Shown one piece after another: positions 1 through 5,797 of a stretch of 5,935 bases of DNA (position 1 is the stretch's first letter; each line of letters starts with the position of its first letter). This stretch comes from Frondihabitans sp. (GTDB lineage Bacteria; Actinomycetota; Actinomycetes; Actinomycetales; Microbacteriaceae). The notes under the pieces were generated by a model that did not search any database, was not told the DNA's origin, and was given only the letters and a program-made list of their open reading frames with translations. Location of the stretch: the NCBI GenBank assembly GCA_025464735.1, contig JAODMX010000036.1:1-5935 (forward strand). The letters are read 5' to 3'. A program made the position numbers and the translations under genes.

Positions 1-152
1 GGTCCCCGCCCGGCACGGCGGCGCGACCGCGCTTCGCGCGGCGCGACGCGGCGCGGCGCGGCATCGCGGATGAGGCTCGGCTTCGCGGAAATGCGCGACG
101 CCACAGGCGAATGAGCGACGCGGAGGCACCCGAGCGCGACCGAGCCAGCCCG
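1..152. repeat. GC-rich intergenic stretch with short repeats
   Basis: No convincing gene is seen here on either strand; the short open frames lack start signals and are arginine/alanine-rich in the way random GC-rich DNA is. The heptamer GCGCGAC occurs four times (21-27, 41-47, 93-99, 134-140), CGCGG occurs in three tandem copies (47-61), and TCGCGGA is repeated at 64-70 and 83-89. This lies just downstream of the amidohydrolase stop, so it may hold the end of that transcription unit. The left edge could also contain the tail of a gene outside the window, but nothing in the sequence proves it. Confidence 0.5.
27..41 (-). terminator. possible hairpin terminator after the amidohydrolase operon
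   Basis: CCGCGC-TTC-GCGCGG forms a perfect 6-bp, all-G/C stem with a 3-nt loop, about 110 nt beyond the amidohydrolase stop codon. There is no T-rich tract on the minus strand after it. Actinobacterial terminators often lack one, but in such GC-rich DNA a hairpin of this size can also arise by chance, so this is only a candidate. Confidence 0.25.
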
Positions 153-1397
153 CTACGCGCCGAAACGGGTCAAGCGCTCCACCGTGCGCCCAGTGCGCGA
201 CTCCTCGTCCCAGGCGTAGACGGGCACCCCCGCGATCAACACCCGCTCGGCCCGCGACTGCACATCGAGGGGATCCCCCGACCAGACGACCACATCGCCG
301 TCGAGGCCCGGTGTGAGCGAACCAACCCGCGACGACAGCCCCAGGATCGACGCGGGATTCACCGTGAGGGCCTCCAGCGCCACACTCGCGGGCAGGCCGT
401 CCTTCACGGCGAGCGACGCCTGGTGCACCAGGTAGTTGATCGGCACGACGGGCGCATCGGTCGTGATCGCGACCGTGACGCCGGCTCGGTGCAGTGCCGC
501 GAGGTTCGAGATCGCGCGGTCCCGCAGCTCAACCTTCGAGCGCGAGGTGAAGAGCGGCCCATAGATCACCGGAATGTTCTTCTCGGCCAGGACATCGGCC
601 AGCTTGTGCCCTTCCGTTCCGTGGTTGACGACAAGTCGGTAGCCGAACTCCTCCGACAGTCGTATCGCGGTGGCGATGTCGTCGTGTCGGTGCGTGTGCT
701 GATCCCAGGCGAGTTCGCCGTCGAGCACCCGAGCGAGAGTCTCAAGTCGGAGATCGCGGCGGAACGGTTCGCCTTTCTCCAGAGCGGCGGAACGCTGCGC
801 CGCGTAGAAGCGAGCGTCTTCGAAGGCCTGGCGCAGGACGTACGCGACCCCGAGGCGAGTGGAGGGCAGCTTGTCTTTGCTGCCGTAGACCCGTTTGGGG
901 TTCTCCCCCAACGCCGACTTGACACTCACGGAGTCGCTGATCACCTGCTCGTCGATGGTACGACCGCCCCAGGTCTTGATCGCGACCGTCAGGCCACCGA
1001 TGACGTTTCCGCTCCCCGGCTTGACGACGATGCTCGTGATTCCACCGGAGAGGGCGTCACGGAACCCTTCGTCGTCGATGTCGATGGCGTCGATGGCGCG
1101 GACACCGGCCGTGTTCGGATCCGTCATCTCGTTCGTGTCGTTGCCCGCTAGTCCGTTGGCCTCTTCGTGGATGCCGACGTGCCCGTGCGCCTCGACGAAC
1201 CCGGGAACGACCCACTTGCCCGTGGCGTCAATGACGGTGGCGTTCGTCGGGACGGCGACATCGGCGCCGACTGCCGTGATGAGGCCGTTCTCGATCAGAA
1301 CCGTTCCACCGTCGATCGGTGCCGACGACACCGGGACGACATACCCGCCAGTGATGGCGGTGACGGATGAGGACGGAGAGGAATTCGTGGAAGTCAT
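153..1397 (-). CDS. metal-dependent amidohydrolase (imidazolonepropionase-like family)
   Basis: 414 residues; a cytoplasmic hydrolase of the amidohydrolase superfamily, with no signal peptide or membrane segment. The N-terminal beta-sandwich part (about 14-65) leads into the TIM barrel at VPGFVEAHGHVG, whose H71 and H73 are the HxH metal ligands. Further family signatures are SVKSALGENPKRVYG around K160 (candidate bridging lysine), HTHRHDD (H234/H236), NHGTEGH (H259) and TTDAP with the catalytic Asp D314. The C-terminal NPASILGL and PGLDGDVVVWSGDPL blocks (348-377) return to the sandwich domain, so the protein looks complete and active. Substrate is not deducible; relatives cleave cyclic amides, dipeptides or related C-N bonds, and 'imidazolonepropionase-related' labels do not imply histidine degradation, since no hut genes are nearby. 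The ATG overlaps the GntR stop by 4 nt (ATGA, 1394-1397), implying translational coupling; GGGGGA directly before the ATG is too close to be an ideal ribosome site. Confidence 0.93.
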   Translation of the reverse strand: MTSTNSSPSSSVTAITGGYVVPVSSAPIDGGTVLIENGLITAVGADVAVPTNATVIDATGKWVVPGFVEAHGHVGIHEEANGLAGNDTNEMTDPNTAGVRAIDAIDIDDEGFRDALSGGITSIVVKPGSGNVIGGLTVAIKTWGGRTIDEQVISDSVSVKSALGENPKRVYGSKDKLPSTRLGVAYVLRQAFEDARFYAAQRSAALEKGEPFRRDLRLETLARVLDGELAWDQHTHRHDDIATAIRLSEEFGYRLVVNHGTEGHKLADVLAEKNIPVIYGPLFTSRSKVELRDRAISNLAALHRAGVTVAITTDAPVVPINYLVHQASLAVKDGLPASVALEALTVNPASILGLSSRVGSLTPGLDGDVVVWSGDPLDVQSRAERVLIAGVPVYAWDEESRTGRTVERLTRFGA

Positions 1398-1783
1398 TCC
1401 CCCACGTTAGAGCCCCGCCCCGCGGGAACGTCACCGTCAAGCGCCCTCGCGACGAGGCGAAGAGCCTCGGGTGCCGCCAGACCCAGCTTCGTGACGCGAT
1501 CGGCATACGTCCGCGCCGCCTCCTGAGCCTCTCGCTCGAGCGCATCTCCCTGGGGGCGGACGACGGTGCCGTTCCGGCCGCGGGTCTCGACGAAGCCGTC
1601 GGCTTCGAGCTCGCGGTAGGTGCGCGCGACCGTGTTCGGAGCAAGGCCCAGGTCGGCCGCCAGCTTCCGGACCGTGGGTAGGCGTTGCCCCGCGGAGGTG
1701 CGCCCTGCCCGGATTTCCGCGACCACCTGCTGGCGTAGCTGCTCGAAGGGCGGAACCGGCGAACGCGGATCAATCCGAATCAC
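1394..1783 (-). CDS. short GntR-family transcriptional regulator (YtrA-like)
   Basis: 129 residues from a GTG start. Residues 1-75 are a complete GntR winged-helix domain: IDPRSPVPPFEQL at the N-terminus, the helix-turn-helix LPTVRKLAADLGLAPNTVART (about 35-55), then YRELEADGFVETRGRNGTVV with the wing. Only about 50 residues follow, mostly helical, which matches the short YtrA-like subfamily with a small dimerisation tail and no ligand-binding FCD or UTRA domain. A longer reading frame reaches an upstream start at 1861, but GTG at 1783 is preferred: the family begins with this IRIDP block, GAGG lies about 6 nt upstream, and the GTG overlaps the stop of the upstream microprotein as GTGA. It probably represses its own operon by binding the inverted repeat at 1948-1967; YtrA-like proteins usually control transporter operons, and none is present here. 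Confidence 0.92.
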   Translation of the reverse strand: MIRIDPRSPVPPFEQLRQQVVAEIRAGRTSAGQRLPTVRKLAADLGLAPNTVARTYRELEADGFVETRGRNGTVVRPQGDALEREAQEAARTYADRVTKLGLAAPEALRLVARALDGDVPAGRGSNVGE

Positions 1784-1923
1784 ACCGAGCCTCGGGTTCG
1801 TTCCAGCTCCTCTTCGGGCGTGCGCCGCCGGGCGCCGTGCCAGAGCGATCCGAGATACCACGTGCGGGAGTGCCGGAGCATGGCCGCCACAACGACCAGG
1901 ATCGGAACCGCGAGCTGCTCCAT
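1780..1923 (-). CDS. 47-residue putative membrane microprotein
   Basis: The frame opens with ATG at 1923 behind a very strong ribosome site (AAAGGGGG, 5-nt spacer) and ends in TGA overlapping the GTG of the GntR gene by 4 nt. Residues 4-16 (LAVPILVVVAAML) form a short hydrophobic segment, followed by RHSRTWYLGSLWHG with two Trp and one Tyr, then a charged tail ARRRTPEEELERTRG. The layout fits a small inner-membrane protein with a cytoplasmic tail, although the hydrophobic core is short for a full membrane span. Initiation signals, the spacing to the promoter and coupling to the regulator argue that it is a genuine first cistron and not a leader sequence. I do not recognise the family and assign no function. 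Longer in-frame starts (up to 2052) would overlap the promoter, the inverted repeat and the end of tdk, and are unlikely. Confidence 0.78.
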   Translation of the reverse strand: MEQLAVPILVVVAAMLRHSRTWYLGSLWHGARRRTPEEELERTRGSV

Positions 1924-1928
1924 CGACG

Positions 1929-1936
1929 CCCCCTTT
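1929..1936 (-). promoter_or_regulatory. strong ribosome binding site of the microprotein gene
   Basis: AAAGGGGG on the minus strand ends 5 nt before the ATG at 1923. It is the best ribosome site in this operon and fixes the start of the 47-residue protein; the two downstream genes rely at least partly on stop/start overlaps. Confidence 0.75.
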
Positions 1937-1945
1937 GTAGCAATG

Positions 1946-1974
1946 ATTGTCTCATCGTACTGAGACAGCCGCAA
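1946..1974 (-). promoter_or_regulatory. candidate promoter of the microprotein-GntR-amidohydrolase operon
   Basis: On the minus strand TTGCGG (1974-1969) and GACAAT (1951-1946) are separated by 17 nt, matching the housekeeping consensus at 3 of 6 and 4 of 6 positions. A start about 7 nt further on, near 1939, would leave a short leader of about 16 nt containing the AAAGGGGG ribosome site. The spacer is almost entirely occupied by the inverted repeat at 1948-1967. This is an inference from motif match and placement. Confidence 0.5.
1948..1967. promoter_or_regulatory. perfect inverted repeat, likely operator for the GntR regulator
   Basis: TGTCTCA and TGAGACA are perfect 7-bp arms around a 6-bp centre (TCGTAC on the plus strand). 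The repeat lies 25-44 nt before the microprotein start and between the predicted -35 and -10 elements, overlapping the latter. GntR dimers bind short inverted repeats, and those encoded next to such sites are commonly autorepressors, so steric blocking of RNA polymerase by the GntR protein of this operon is the simplest interpretation. An RNA hairpin role is unlikely, as the predicted transcript would start downstream of the repeat. Confidence 0.65.
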
Positions 1975-1982
1975 GGACAGCG

Positions 1983-1995
1983 CCGGGGGCCCCGG
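1983..1995 (-). terminator. weak GC hairpin after tdk
   Basis: CCGGG-GCC-CCCGG (minus strand) is a 5-bp stem with a 3-nt loop, 12 nt after the tdk stop and just before the predicted promoter of the next operon. There is no T tract. Only about 32 nt separate the tdk stop from the -35 element, so some read-through from the kinase operon into the microprotein operon is possible. Confidence 0.2.
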
Positions 1996-2006
1996 GAATC
2001 GCCCGC

Positions 2007-2612
2007 TCAGGCGAGCACGCCGCCCGACTCCTCGAGATAGCACGAGGCACACAGGGGCTCGTACGTCACGCTCTCACCGTCGATGGCCACCTGATCGCCG
2101 TCGAAGACATAGCGGCCGTCGATGAGGCGGGAGTTGAACATGGCCTTGCGGCCACACCGGCAGATCGTCTTCAGCTCTTCGAGCGAGTGGGCGACCTCGA
2201 AGAGGCGCGCCGCACCCGCGAACGCCTTGGTCCGGAAATCGGTTCGGATTCCGTACGCGAGCACAGGGATGCCGTCGAGAATGGCGATGCGCAGGAGGTC
2301 GTCGACCTGCGACGGCGTCAAGAACTGCGTCTCGTCGACCAGGAGGCAGGCGACGTCTCCGCCGGTCGCGGAAACGACGCCGGCACGAGCTTTCGAGAAC
2401 ACCTCGAAGACGTCGTCCTCGGGCGCGAAGAGGAGATCCACCTGACGGGTGACACCCAGACGCGAAACGATCTGGTCGTCGCCGCGAGTGTCGGTGTCGG
2501 GCTTGGCGACGAGCACGTGCTGGCCGCGTTCCTCGTAGTTGTAGGCGGCCTGCAGCAACGCCGTGCTCTTGCCGGAGTTCATCGCGCCGTAGCGGAAATA
2601 CAGCTTCGCCAC
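2007..2612 (-). CDS. tdk: thymidine kinase (type II, TK1-like)
   Basis: 201 residues, full length for the family. It phosphorylates thymidine to dTMP with ATP in the pyrimidine salvage pathway (EC 2.7.1.21) in the cytoplasm; family members are tetramers inhibited by dTTP. Seen directly: the Walker A loop GAMNSGKST (9-17) close to the N-terminus; DETQ (93-96) with E94 as the expected catalytic base; YGIRTDFRTKAF (120-131); the zinc ligands CxC (C151, C153) and CxxC (C188, C191); and YEPL just before the last pair, in the substrate-binding lasso region. All key residues are present. The start is GTG at 2612, sharing one base with the TAG stop of the response-regulator gene, and no Shine-Dalgarno sequence is visible before it. 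Translation therefore probably depends on ribosomes finishing the regulator. It is the last gene of the two-component operon. Confidence 0.97.
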   Translation of the reverse strand: MAKLYFRYGAMNSGKSTALLQAAYNYEERGQHVLVAKPDTDTRGDDQIVSRLGVTRQVDLLFAPEDDVFEVFSKARAGVVSATGGDVACLLVDETQFLTPSQVDDLLRIAILDGIPVLAYGIRTDFRTKAFAGAARLFEVAHSLEELKTICRCGRKAMFNSRLIDGRYVFDGDQVAIDGESVTYEPLCASCYLEESGGVLA

Positions 2613-3355
2613 TAGAGCAAGTAACCGTCTTCGGCGGCACGACGGATCAGCTCGGCCTTCTTCGACGCCGGCCGGTTGGCCTTCGCGTATTTCTCGCGGA
2701 CCCGTCGGAGGTAGGTCTTCGCCGTCTCGTACTGAACATTCATCTGTTGCGCGACCTCGTTGGTACTGAAACCGGAGACGTACAGCCGGAAGGCCTCTGC
2801 CTCACCGGCGCTCAGTTTCGGCCTGCTCTGGCTGGCGGCCCCGACGGGGAGCGGGCGCCAGTCCCGCTGCGGCGCGCTGTCGCGCGCGACGCCCATGACC
2901 TGGCGTGCGGCGTCCATGACCTCCCGCATCGGAAGAGCCTTCGAGAGGAACGCCGACGCTCCGGCATCGAGGGCGCGCTCCCGCGATTCGCGGGTGTCAA
3001 GACTCGACAGGACGACCACTTTGGCTCCTGCAGCGCGACAGGTGCGGACCCGCGCCTCGATCGACACCGGCTCTTTGAGCTGGAAGTCGAGGAAGACCAG
3101 GTCGGTCGGGAAGTTGTCGCTGTGCACGAGTTGCAACCAGGTGTGCGCGGTGAGGACGAGATCGAAGTCGAAAGCATTGACGTTGATCCAGCTGGAGAGG
3201 CTGTCGAGGAGCACCTCGTGGTCATCGAGGATGGCCAGGCGAACTCGACGTTGCGGGGGCATCTCGGATGCGAGCGAGTTCCACGATGCCGCCGGAGCGG
3301 AGAGTGACGAGCTCGAGCGGAGAGCGGAGCTACCGTTCGGGTCAGTGCTGGTCAT
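2612..3355 (-). CDS. NarL/LuxR-type response regulator
   Basis: 247 residues; DNA-binding partner of the kinase(s) encoded just upstream. The receiver domain (about 37-155) begins VRLAILDDHEVL with the acidic pair D44/D45; VFLDFQL carries the phosphorylation site D90, VVVLSS the switch Ser (S117/S118) and FLSKA the conserved Lys K139. The C-terminal LuxR-type helix-turn-helix (about 181-240) is LSAGEAEAFRLYVSGFSTNE followed by VAQQMNVQYETAKTYLRRVR, somewhat divergent from the usual 'T.rE.EVL.L...G.s..EIA' pattern but complete. The ATG at 3355 overlaps the upstream gene by 14 nt and has AAGG 7 nt before it. Residues 1-31 are a Ser/Ala-rich extension not normal for the family, so the ATG at 3262 (M32, EMPPQRRVRL) is an alternative start, although its ribosome site is weak. 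The TAG stop overlaps the tdk GTG. Confidence 0.94.
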   Translation of the reverse strand: MTSTDPNGSSALRSSSSLSAPAASWNSLASEMPPQRRVRLAILDDHEVLLDSLSSWINVNAFDFDLVLTAHTWLQLVHSDNFPTDLVFLDFQLKEPVSIEARVRTCRAAGAKVVVLSSLDTRESRERALDAGASAFLSKALPMREVMDAARQVMGVARDSAPQRDWRPLPVGAASQSRPKLSAGEAEAFRLYVSGFSTNEVAQQMNVQYETAKTYLRRVREKYAKANRPASKKAELIRRAAEDGYLL

Positions 3356-4487
3356 AGGAAAACCTTAGTGTCAGGAGTGATTCGGTCACGTCGACCTGAA
3401 GGTCGCGGAACACGATGCGTAGGACGGCGAAATAGGGGGCGTAGAGCTGCCGGATGGCTGCATCGACAGCGGCGCTGTCCATGCGGACAAGGGCCCGGAC
3501 GACCGGGGTGCCGTCGTGCAGCACGATGCCCAGGCTGGAGGTGTCGGAGGCGACGTCGACTGCCATCGCGCTCACGAGCGCGCGAATCGCGGTTCGCTGG
3601 TCAGTGGTCATCCGCTCCGCCAGATGTGAACGATCGACGACCGTCCCGGCGAATCCGCTCGGGCAGATGTCGATCAGTGCCTGCTCCAGCCAGGTGCGGT
3701 CGGTTTCGGCCACGATGACGTCCCGGATAACGGCGGCGACCCTGCCTGCTCGCTGTCTGTCGTCGTCCGTGATCTCGTCGCGTTCAACCAGGTCGGTGAA
3801 GAACGGCACGACCTCGCGGTTGAGCGCGGTGACGCTGTCCTGCTGAACCGAGCGAGCGATGCCGGGACGCATCTCGAGGGCGCTCTCCTTGGTCATGACG
3901 CTGGCACGGGCGAGCCACCGATGAACCAGCCTGACGAGCGTCGACGAGTACGCTGCGCTGCCCGCCCCGAGCGCGACGACCGGGGTCAGGCCGACGACGA
4001 GGAAGGCGATCGGTGGCGCCTGCGTCGCGAAGCCGGGGACTTCGCGCCACACCACGATGCCCTCCACGATCGCGACGACGATCGTCCCAACGACGAGGTC
4101 GCGACCCGGGCGATACGGAGCACAGGCCAGGAGGAGGAGGCCGGCGACGGCGCTCCCCCAGTTGTCGCGGATCAGCGAGTCGTGCCCAGCCTTCGACACG
4201 GCCTCGGCGACAAGCCCCAGGATCCCGCAGCTCACGATCACGCCGAAGCTGCGGCGCGTGAACGGGGCGCGATAGGGCGAGGTCGCCACGGTCATGACGA
4301 CGGCCGCGACCGCAACGAGGACGATCCCCGCGATGGCGACTCGCAGGTTGACCTGACCGTCGCGGTGAATGGCAGTTCGCGCTATTGCCAAAGTCAAAGC
4401 GAAGATCGTGATGACGATCGAGATCGGACGCTGATTGAGAGCACCAAGAGGATCGGTCTGCTGTGCGGTGAGTTCCCGGTTGCTCAC
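3342..4487 (-). CDS. degenerate histidine-kinase-like membrane protein
   Basis: 381 residues from GTG at 4487. The start is chosen for its GTGA overlap with the upstream kinase gene and for GGGGGA 6 nt before it; an open frame extends further but only inside the upstream gene. Residues 22-190 carry about six hydrophobic segments (near 22-40, 50-68, 80-98, 112-123, 131-147 and 158-182), the architecture seen in NarL-family sensor kinases. The cytoplasmic part (190-381) has the size of a dimerisation plus ATPase module, but the region expected to hold the phospho-accepting His reads ARSVQQDSVTALNREVVPFF, with no His. No N-box NxxKH, DxGxG or glycine-rich ATP-lid motif is visible; the terminal TESLLTLRFSY could be a relic of the last ATPase strand. 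I infer a catalytically inactive sensor or partner subunit for the neighbouring kinase. A different membrane-protein family cannot be excluded without structure comparison. Confidence 0.8.
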   Translation of the reverse strand: MSNRELTAQQTDPLGALNQRPISIVITIFALTLAIARTAIHRDGQVNLRVAIAGIVLVAVAAVVMTVATSPYRAPFTRRSFGVIVSCGILGLVAEAVSKAGHDSLIRDNWGSAVAGLLLLACAPYRPGRDLVVGTIVVAIVEGIVVWREVPGFATQAPPIAFLVVGLTPVVALGAGSAAYSSTLVRLVHRWLARASVMTKESALEMRPGIARSVQQDSVTALNREVVPFFTDLVERDEITDDDRQRAGRVAAVIRDVIVAETDRTWLEQALIDICPSGFAGTVVDRSHLAERMTTDQRTAIRALVSAMAVDVASDTSSLGIVLHDGTPVVRALVRMDSAAVDAAIRQLYAPYFAVLRIVFRDLQVDVTESLLTLRFSYDQH

Positions 4488-5698
4488 GCGGCGTCCCCCG
4501 GCCGGGCCAGCAGTCGGGACTCGATCGGCAGCCCGATCATCACCGACGTGCCGCTTCCCGGCGACGACCACACCTGAACGGAACCTCCGACGCGCTCGAT
4601 TCGCGCACGAACGGAGTTCCTGAGGCCGAGACGATCCCGCGGGGTCGCGCTCTCGGTGAAGCCGACACCGTTGTCGATCACCATGACCGAGACATCGACG
4701 CCCGACGACAGAAGGACCAGCTCGGCGCTCATCGTCTGCGCGTGCTTGATCACGTTGACGAGGCATTGCGCCACGGCGAGTGACAGGGCACGAGCCCGCT
4801 CAGGAGTGACCACGGCCACGGCCGAGACGTCACCAGTCACGATCACGTCCAGCCCCTGGTCGCGTGCCTGCTCGACGGCCTGATGGAGGTCACTGGCCTC
4901 CCAGTCGCCTTGCGCAGCCGTCATGTTGGCAGCGGCATCGTGGATCCATTCCTCACCGACGAGGGTCTCGAGGTCGCGTTTCATCGATCGTGAGAGCGCC
5001 GGATCCAGGCCCCCTGGTGCAGCGATCGAGATCGCTGCGAGATGGCTGAGCACCGTGTCGTGCACAAGCGCCGATGCCTGCTGCTCGATCTCAACACGGA
5101 GGTTCGAGATCTCTTGGTCGCGGGCTGCCCGGTGGAGATTCGGTTGGGCACGCCTCGCACGATCTCGGGCGACGATCGACCCTCCCATAGTCACAACGAT
5201 GAGGATGTAGCCGAGGAGGGTCGTGAGGTCGACCTTGGGGGTGGCCCCGGTCTGCGCGGTCGCGATCTGGGTGGCAGCTTCGCCGGCGAGAAGGCCGAAC
5301 GTAGCCCAGAGCGGGCCACGTCGTGCGTAGAGACCGCTCCCTCCCACGAGGACGAGCGCTAGCTTCGGGAGCGACACCGCGAAGGCATCTGACGAGGTGA
5401 TGAAGCTGATTTGAGACAGCACGGTCACGGCGTAGACGTAGATCGCTGCCGCGCCGATCACGAGGTAGGCGATCGTCGAGAGGGTCGAGCGCACTCGCTC
5501 GACCAGGACGAGTAGCCCCAGCATCGGCACGAGCGACAGCAGAGCGGGCCACAGGATGAGCGCTGGCGCCGACACCTGTGCCGACACGAGCAGGATCGTG
5601 GCCCCCACCAGCAGGACTGTGGCTATGACGTGACAGGAGCGGGCGATTGCGCGGCCGGAACTCTGGGGAACGAGATGACTGGGGAGCCCGAGCAGCAC
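4484..5698 (-). CDS. membrane sensor histidine kinase (NarL/DesK-type)
   Basis: 404 residues. The N-terminal half has about six membrane segments (near 21-41, 45-66, 73-95, 106-122, 128-146 and 160-177) with little extracellular sequence, suggesting that it senses something in or at the membrane. A helical linker (about 188-212) leads to the phospho-acceptor motif ALVHDTVLSHL, with H213. ATPase motifs follow in order: N-box QCLVNVIKHAQ (N315, K318, H319), G1 box IDNGVGF (342-347), RLGLRNSVRARI (357-368) and GSGTSVMIGLP. It therefore looks catalytically intact, and should phosphorylate D90 of the response regulator two genes downstream. In relatives of the HDxxxQ type the Gln supports phosphatase activity; here that position is Ser (S218). 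Start: GTG at 5698 has AAGGAGGA just upstream (4-nt spacer from AGGAGG), whereas the longer frame from TTG at 5734 has no ribosome site. First gene of the operon. Confidence 0.94.
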   Translation of the reverse strand: MLLGLPSHLVPQSSGRAIARSCHVIATVLLVGATILLVSAQVSAPALILWPALLSLVPMLGLLVLVERVRSTLSTIAYLVIGAAAIYVYAVTVLSQISFITSSDAFAVSLPKLALVLVGGSGLYARRGPLWATFGLLAGEAATQIATAQTGATPKVDLTTLLGYILIVVTMGGSIVARDRARRAQPNLHRAARDQEISNLRVEIEQQASALVHDTVLSHLAAISIAAPGGLDPALSRSMKRDLETLVGEEWIHDAAANMTAAQGDWEASDLHQAVEQARDQGLDVIVTGDVSAVAVVTPERARALSLAVAQCLVNVIKHAQTMSAELVLLSSGVDVSVMVIDNGVGFTESATPRDRLGLRNSVRARIERVGGSVQVWSSPGSGTSVMIGLPIESRLLARPGDAA

Positions 5699-5701
5699 GA
5701 G

Positions 5702-5709
5702 TCCTCCTT
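5702..5709 (-). promoter_or_regulatory. consensus ribosome binding site of the sensor kinase gene
   Basis: AAGGAGGA on the minus strand, followed by CTC and the GTG at 5698. The near-perfect complement to the 16S rRNA tail decides the start in favour of GTG 5698 over TTG 5734, even though the spacer is slightly short. Confidence 0.8.
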
Positions 5710-5750
5710 CGATCTCCGGTGGGCGCCCGCACAATGCCGGCGTACTCGAA

Positions 5751-5779
5751 AGTATGCCAAATCATGAACCGGCCGTGTA
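5751..5779 (-). promoter_or_regulatory. candidate extended -10 promoter of the two-component/tdk operon
   Basis: The minus strand reads TGG followed by CATACT (5756-5751), an extended -10 element matching TATAAT at 4 of 6. The hexamer 17 nt upstream is TACACG (5779-5774), a poor -35 element (3 of 6). Transcription would start near 5744, giving a leader of about 46 nt. A weak -35 combined with the adjoining palindrome at 5776-5797 is what an activator-dependent promoter looks like. Inferred only from motifs. Confidence 0.4.
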
Positions 5780-5797
5780 CCCCGATATCAGGGGACA
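5776..5797. promoter_or_regulatory. 22-bp imperfect palindrome, candidate regulator binding site
   Basis: The pattern is TGTnCCCnGATATC then nGGGnACA: 18 of 22 positions are symmetric, including the central GATATC (5784-5789) and the outer TGT/ACA. It overlaps the predicted -35 hexamer of the kinase operon, and its centre is about 42 nt before the predicted start, the usual place for a class II activator. LuxR/NarL-type response regulators bind dyads of about this length, so the regulator encoded in this operon is the first candidate ligand. Because a plus-strand gene appears to start to the right, the site could serve both directions. Confidence 0.6.

Noticed and set aside
111..1151. Long plus-strand open frame (346 codons) opposite the amidohydrolase
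   Set aside because: It is antisense to a gene with clear family motifs, has an Arg/Asp-rich composition typical of a GC-rich shadow frame, shows no domain and lacks a ribosome site.
153..1397. Assigning the amidohydrolase as hutI (histidine degradation)
   Set aside because: The overall fold fits, but there are no other histidine-utilisation genes in the window, and many unrelated amidohydrolases carry that label.
1784..1861. Extended GntR start at 1861
   Set aside because: The extra 26 residues are Arg/Ala-rich, absent from the family pattern and overlap the coding part of the microprotein; GTG 1783 has a ribosome site and a stop/start overlap.
2074..2640. Second minus-strand frame over tdk, and plus-strand frames opposite it
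   Set aside because: tdk in its own frame has every catalytic and zinc-binding motif; these frames are low-complexity shadows.
4488..4766. N-terminal extension of the degenerate kinase-like gene up to 4766
   Set aside because: This part reads as an Arg-rich shadow inside the conserved ATPase domain of the upstream kinase; the GTG at 4487 with GGGGGA and the GTGA overlap is a far better start.
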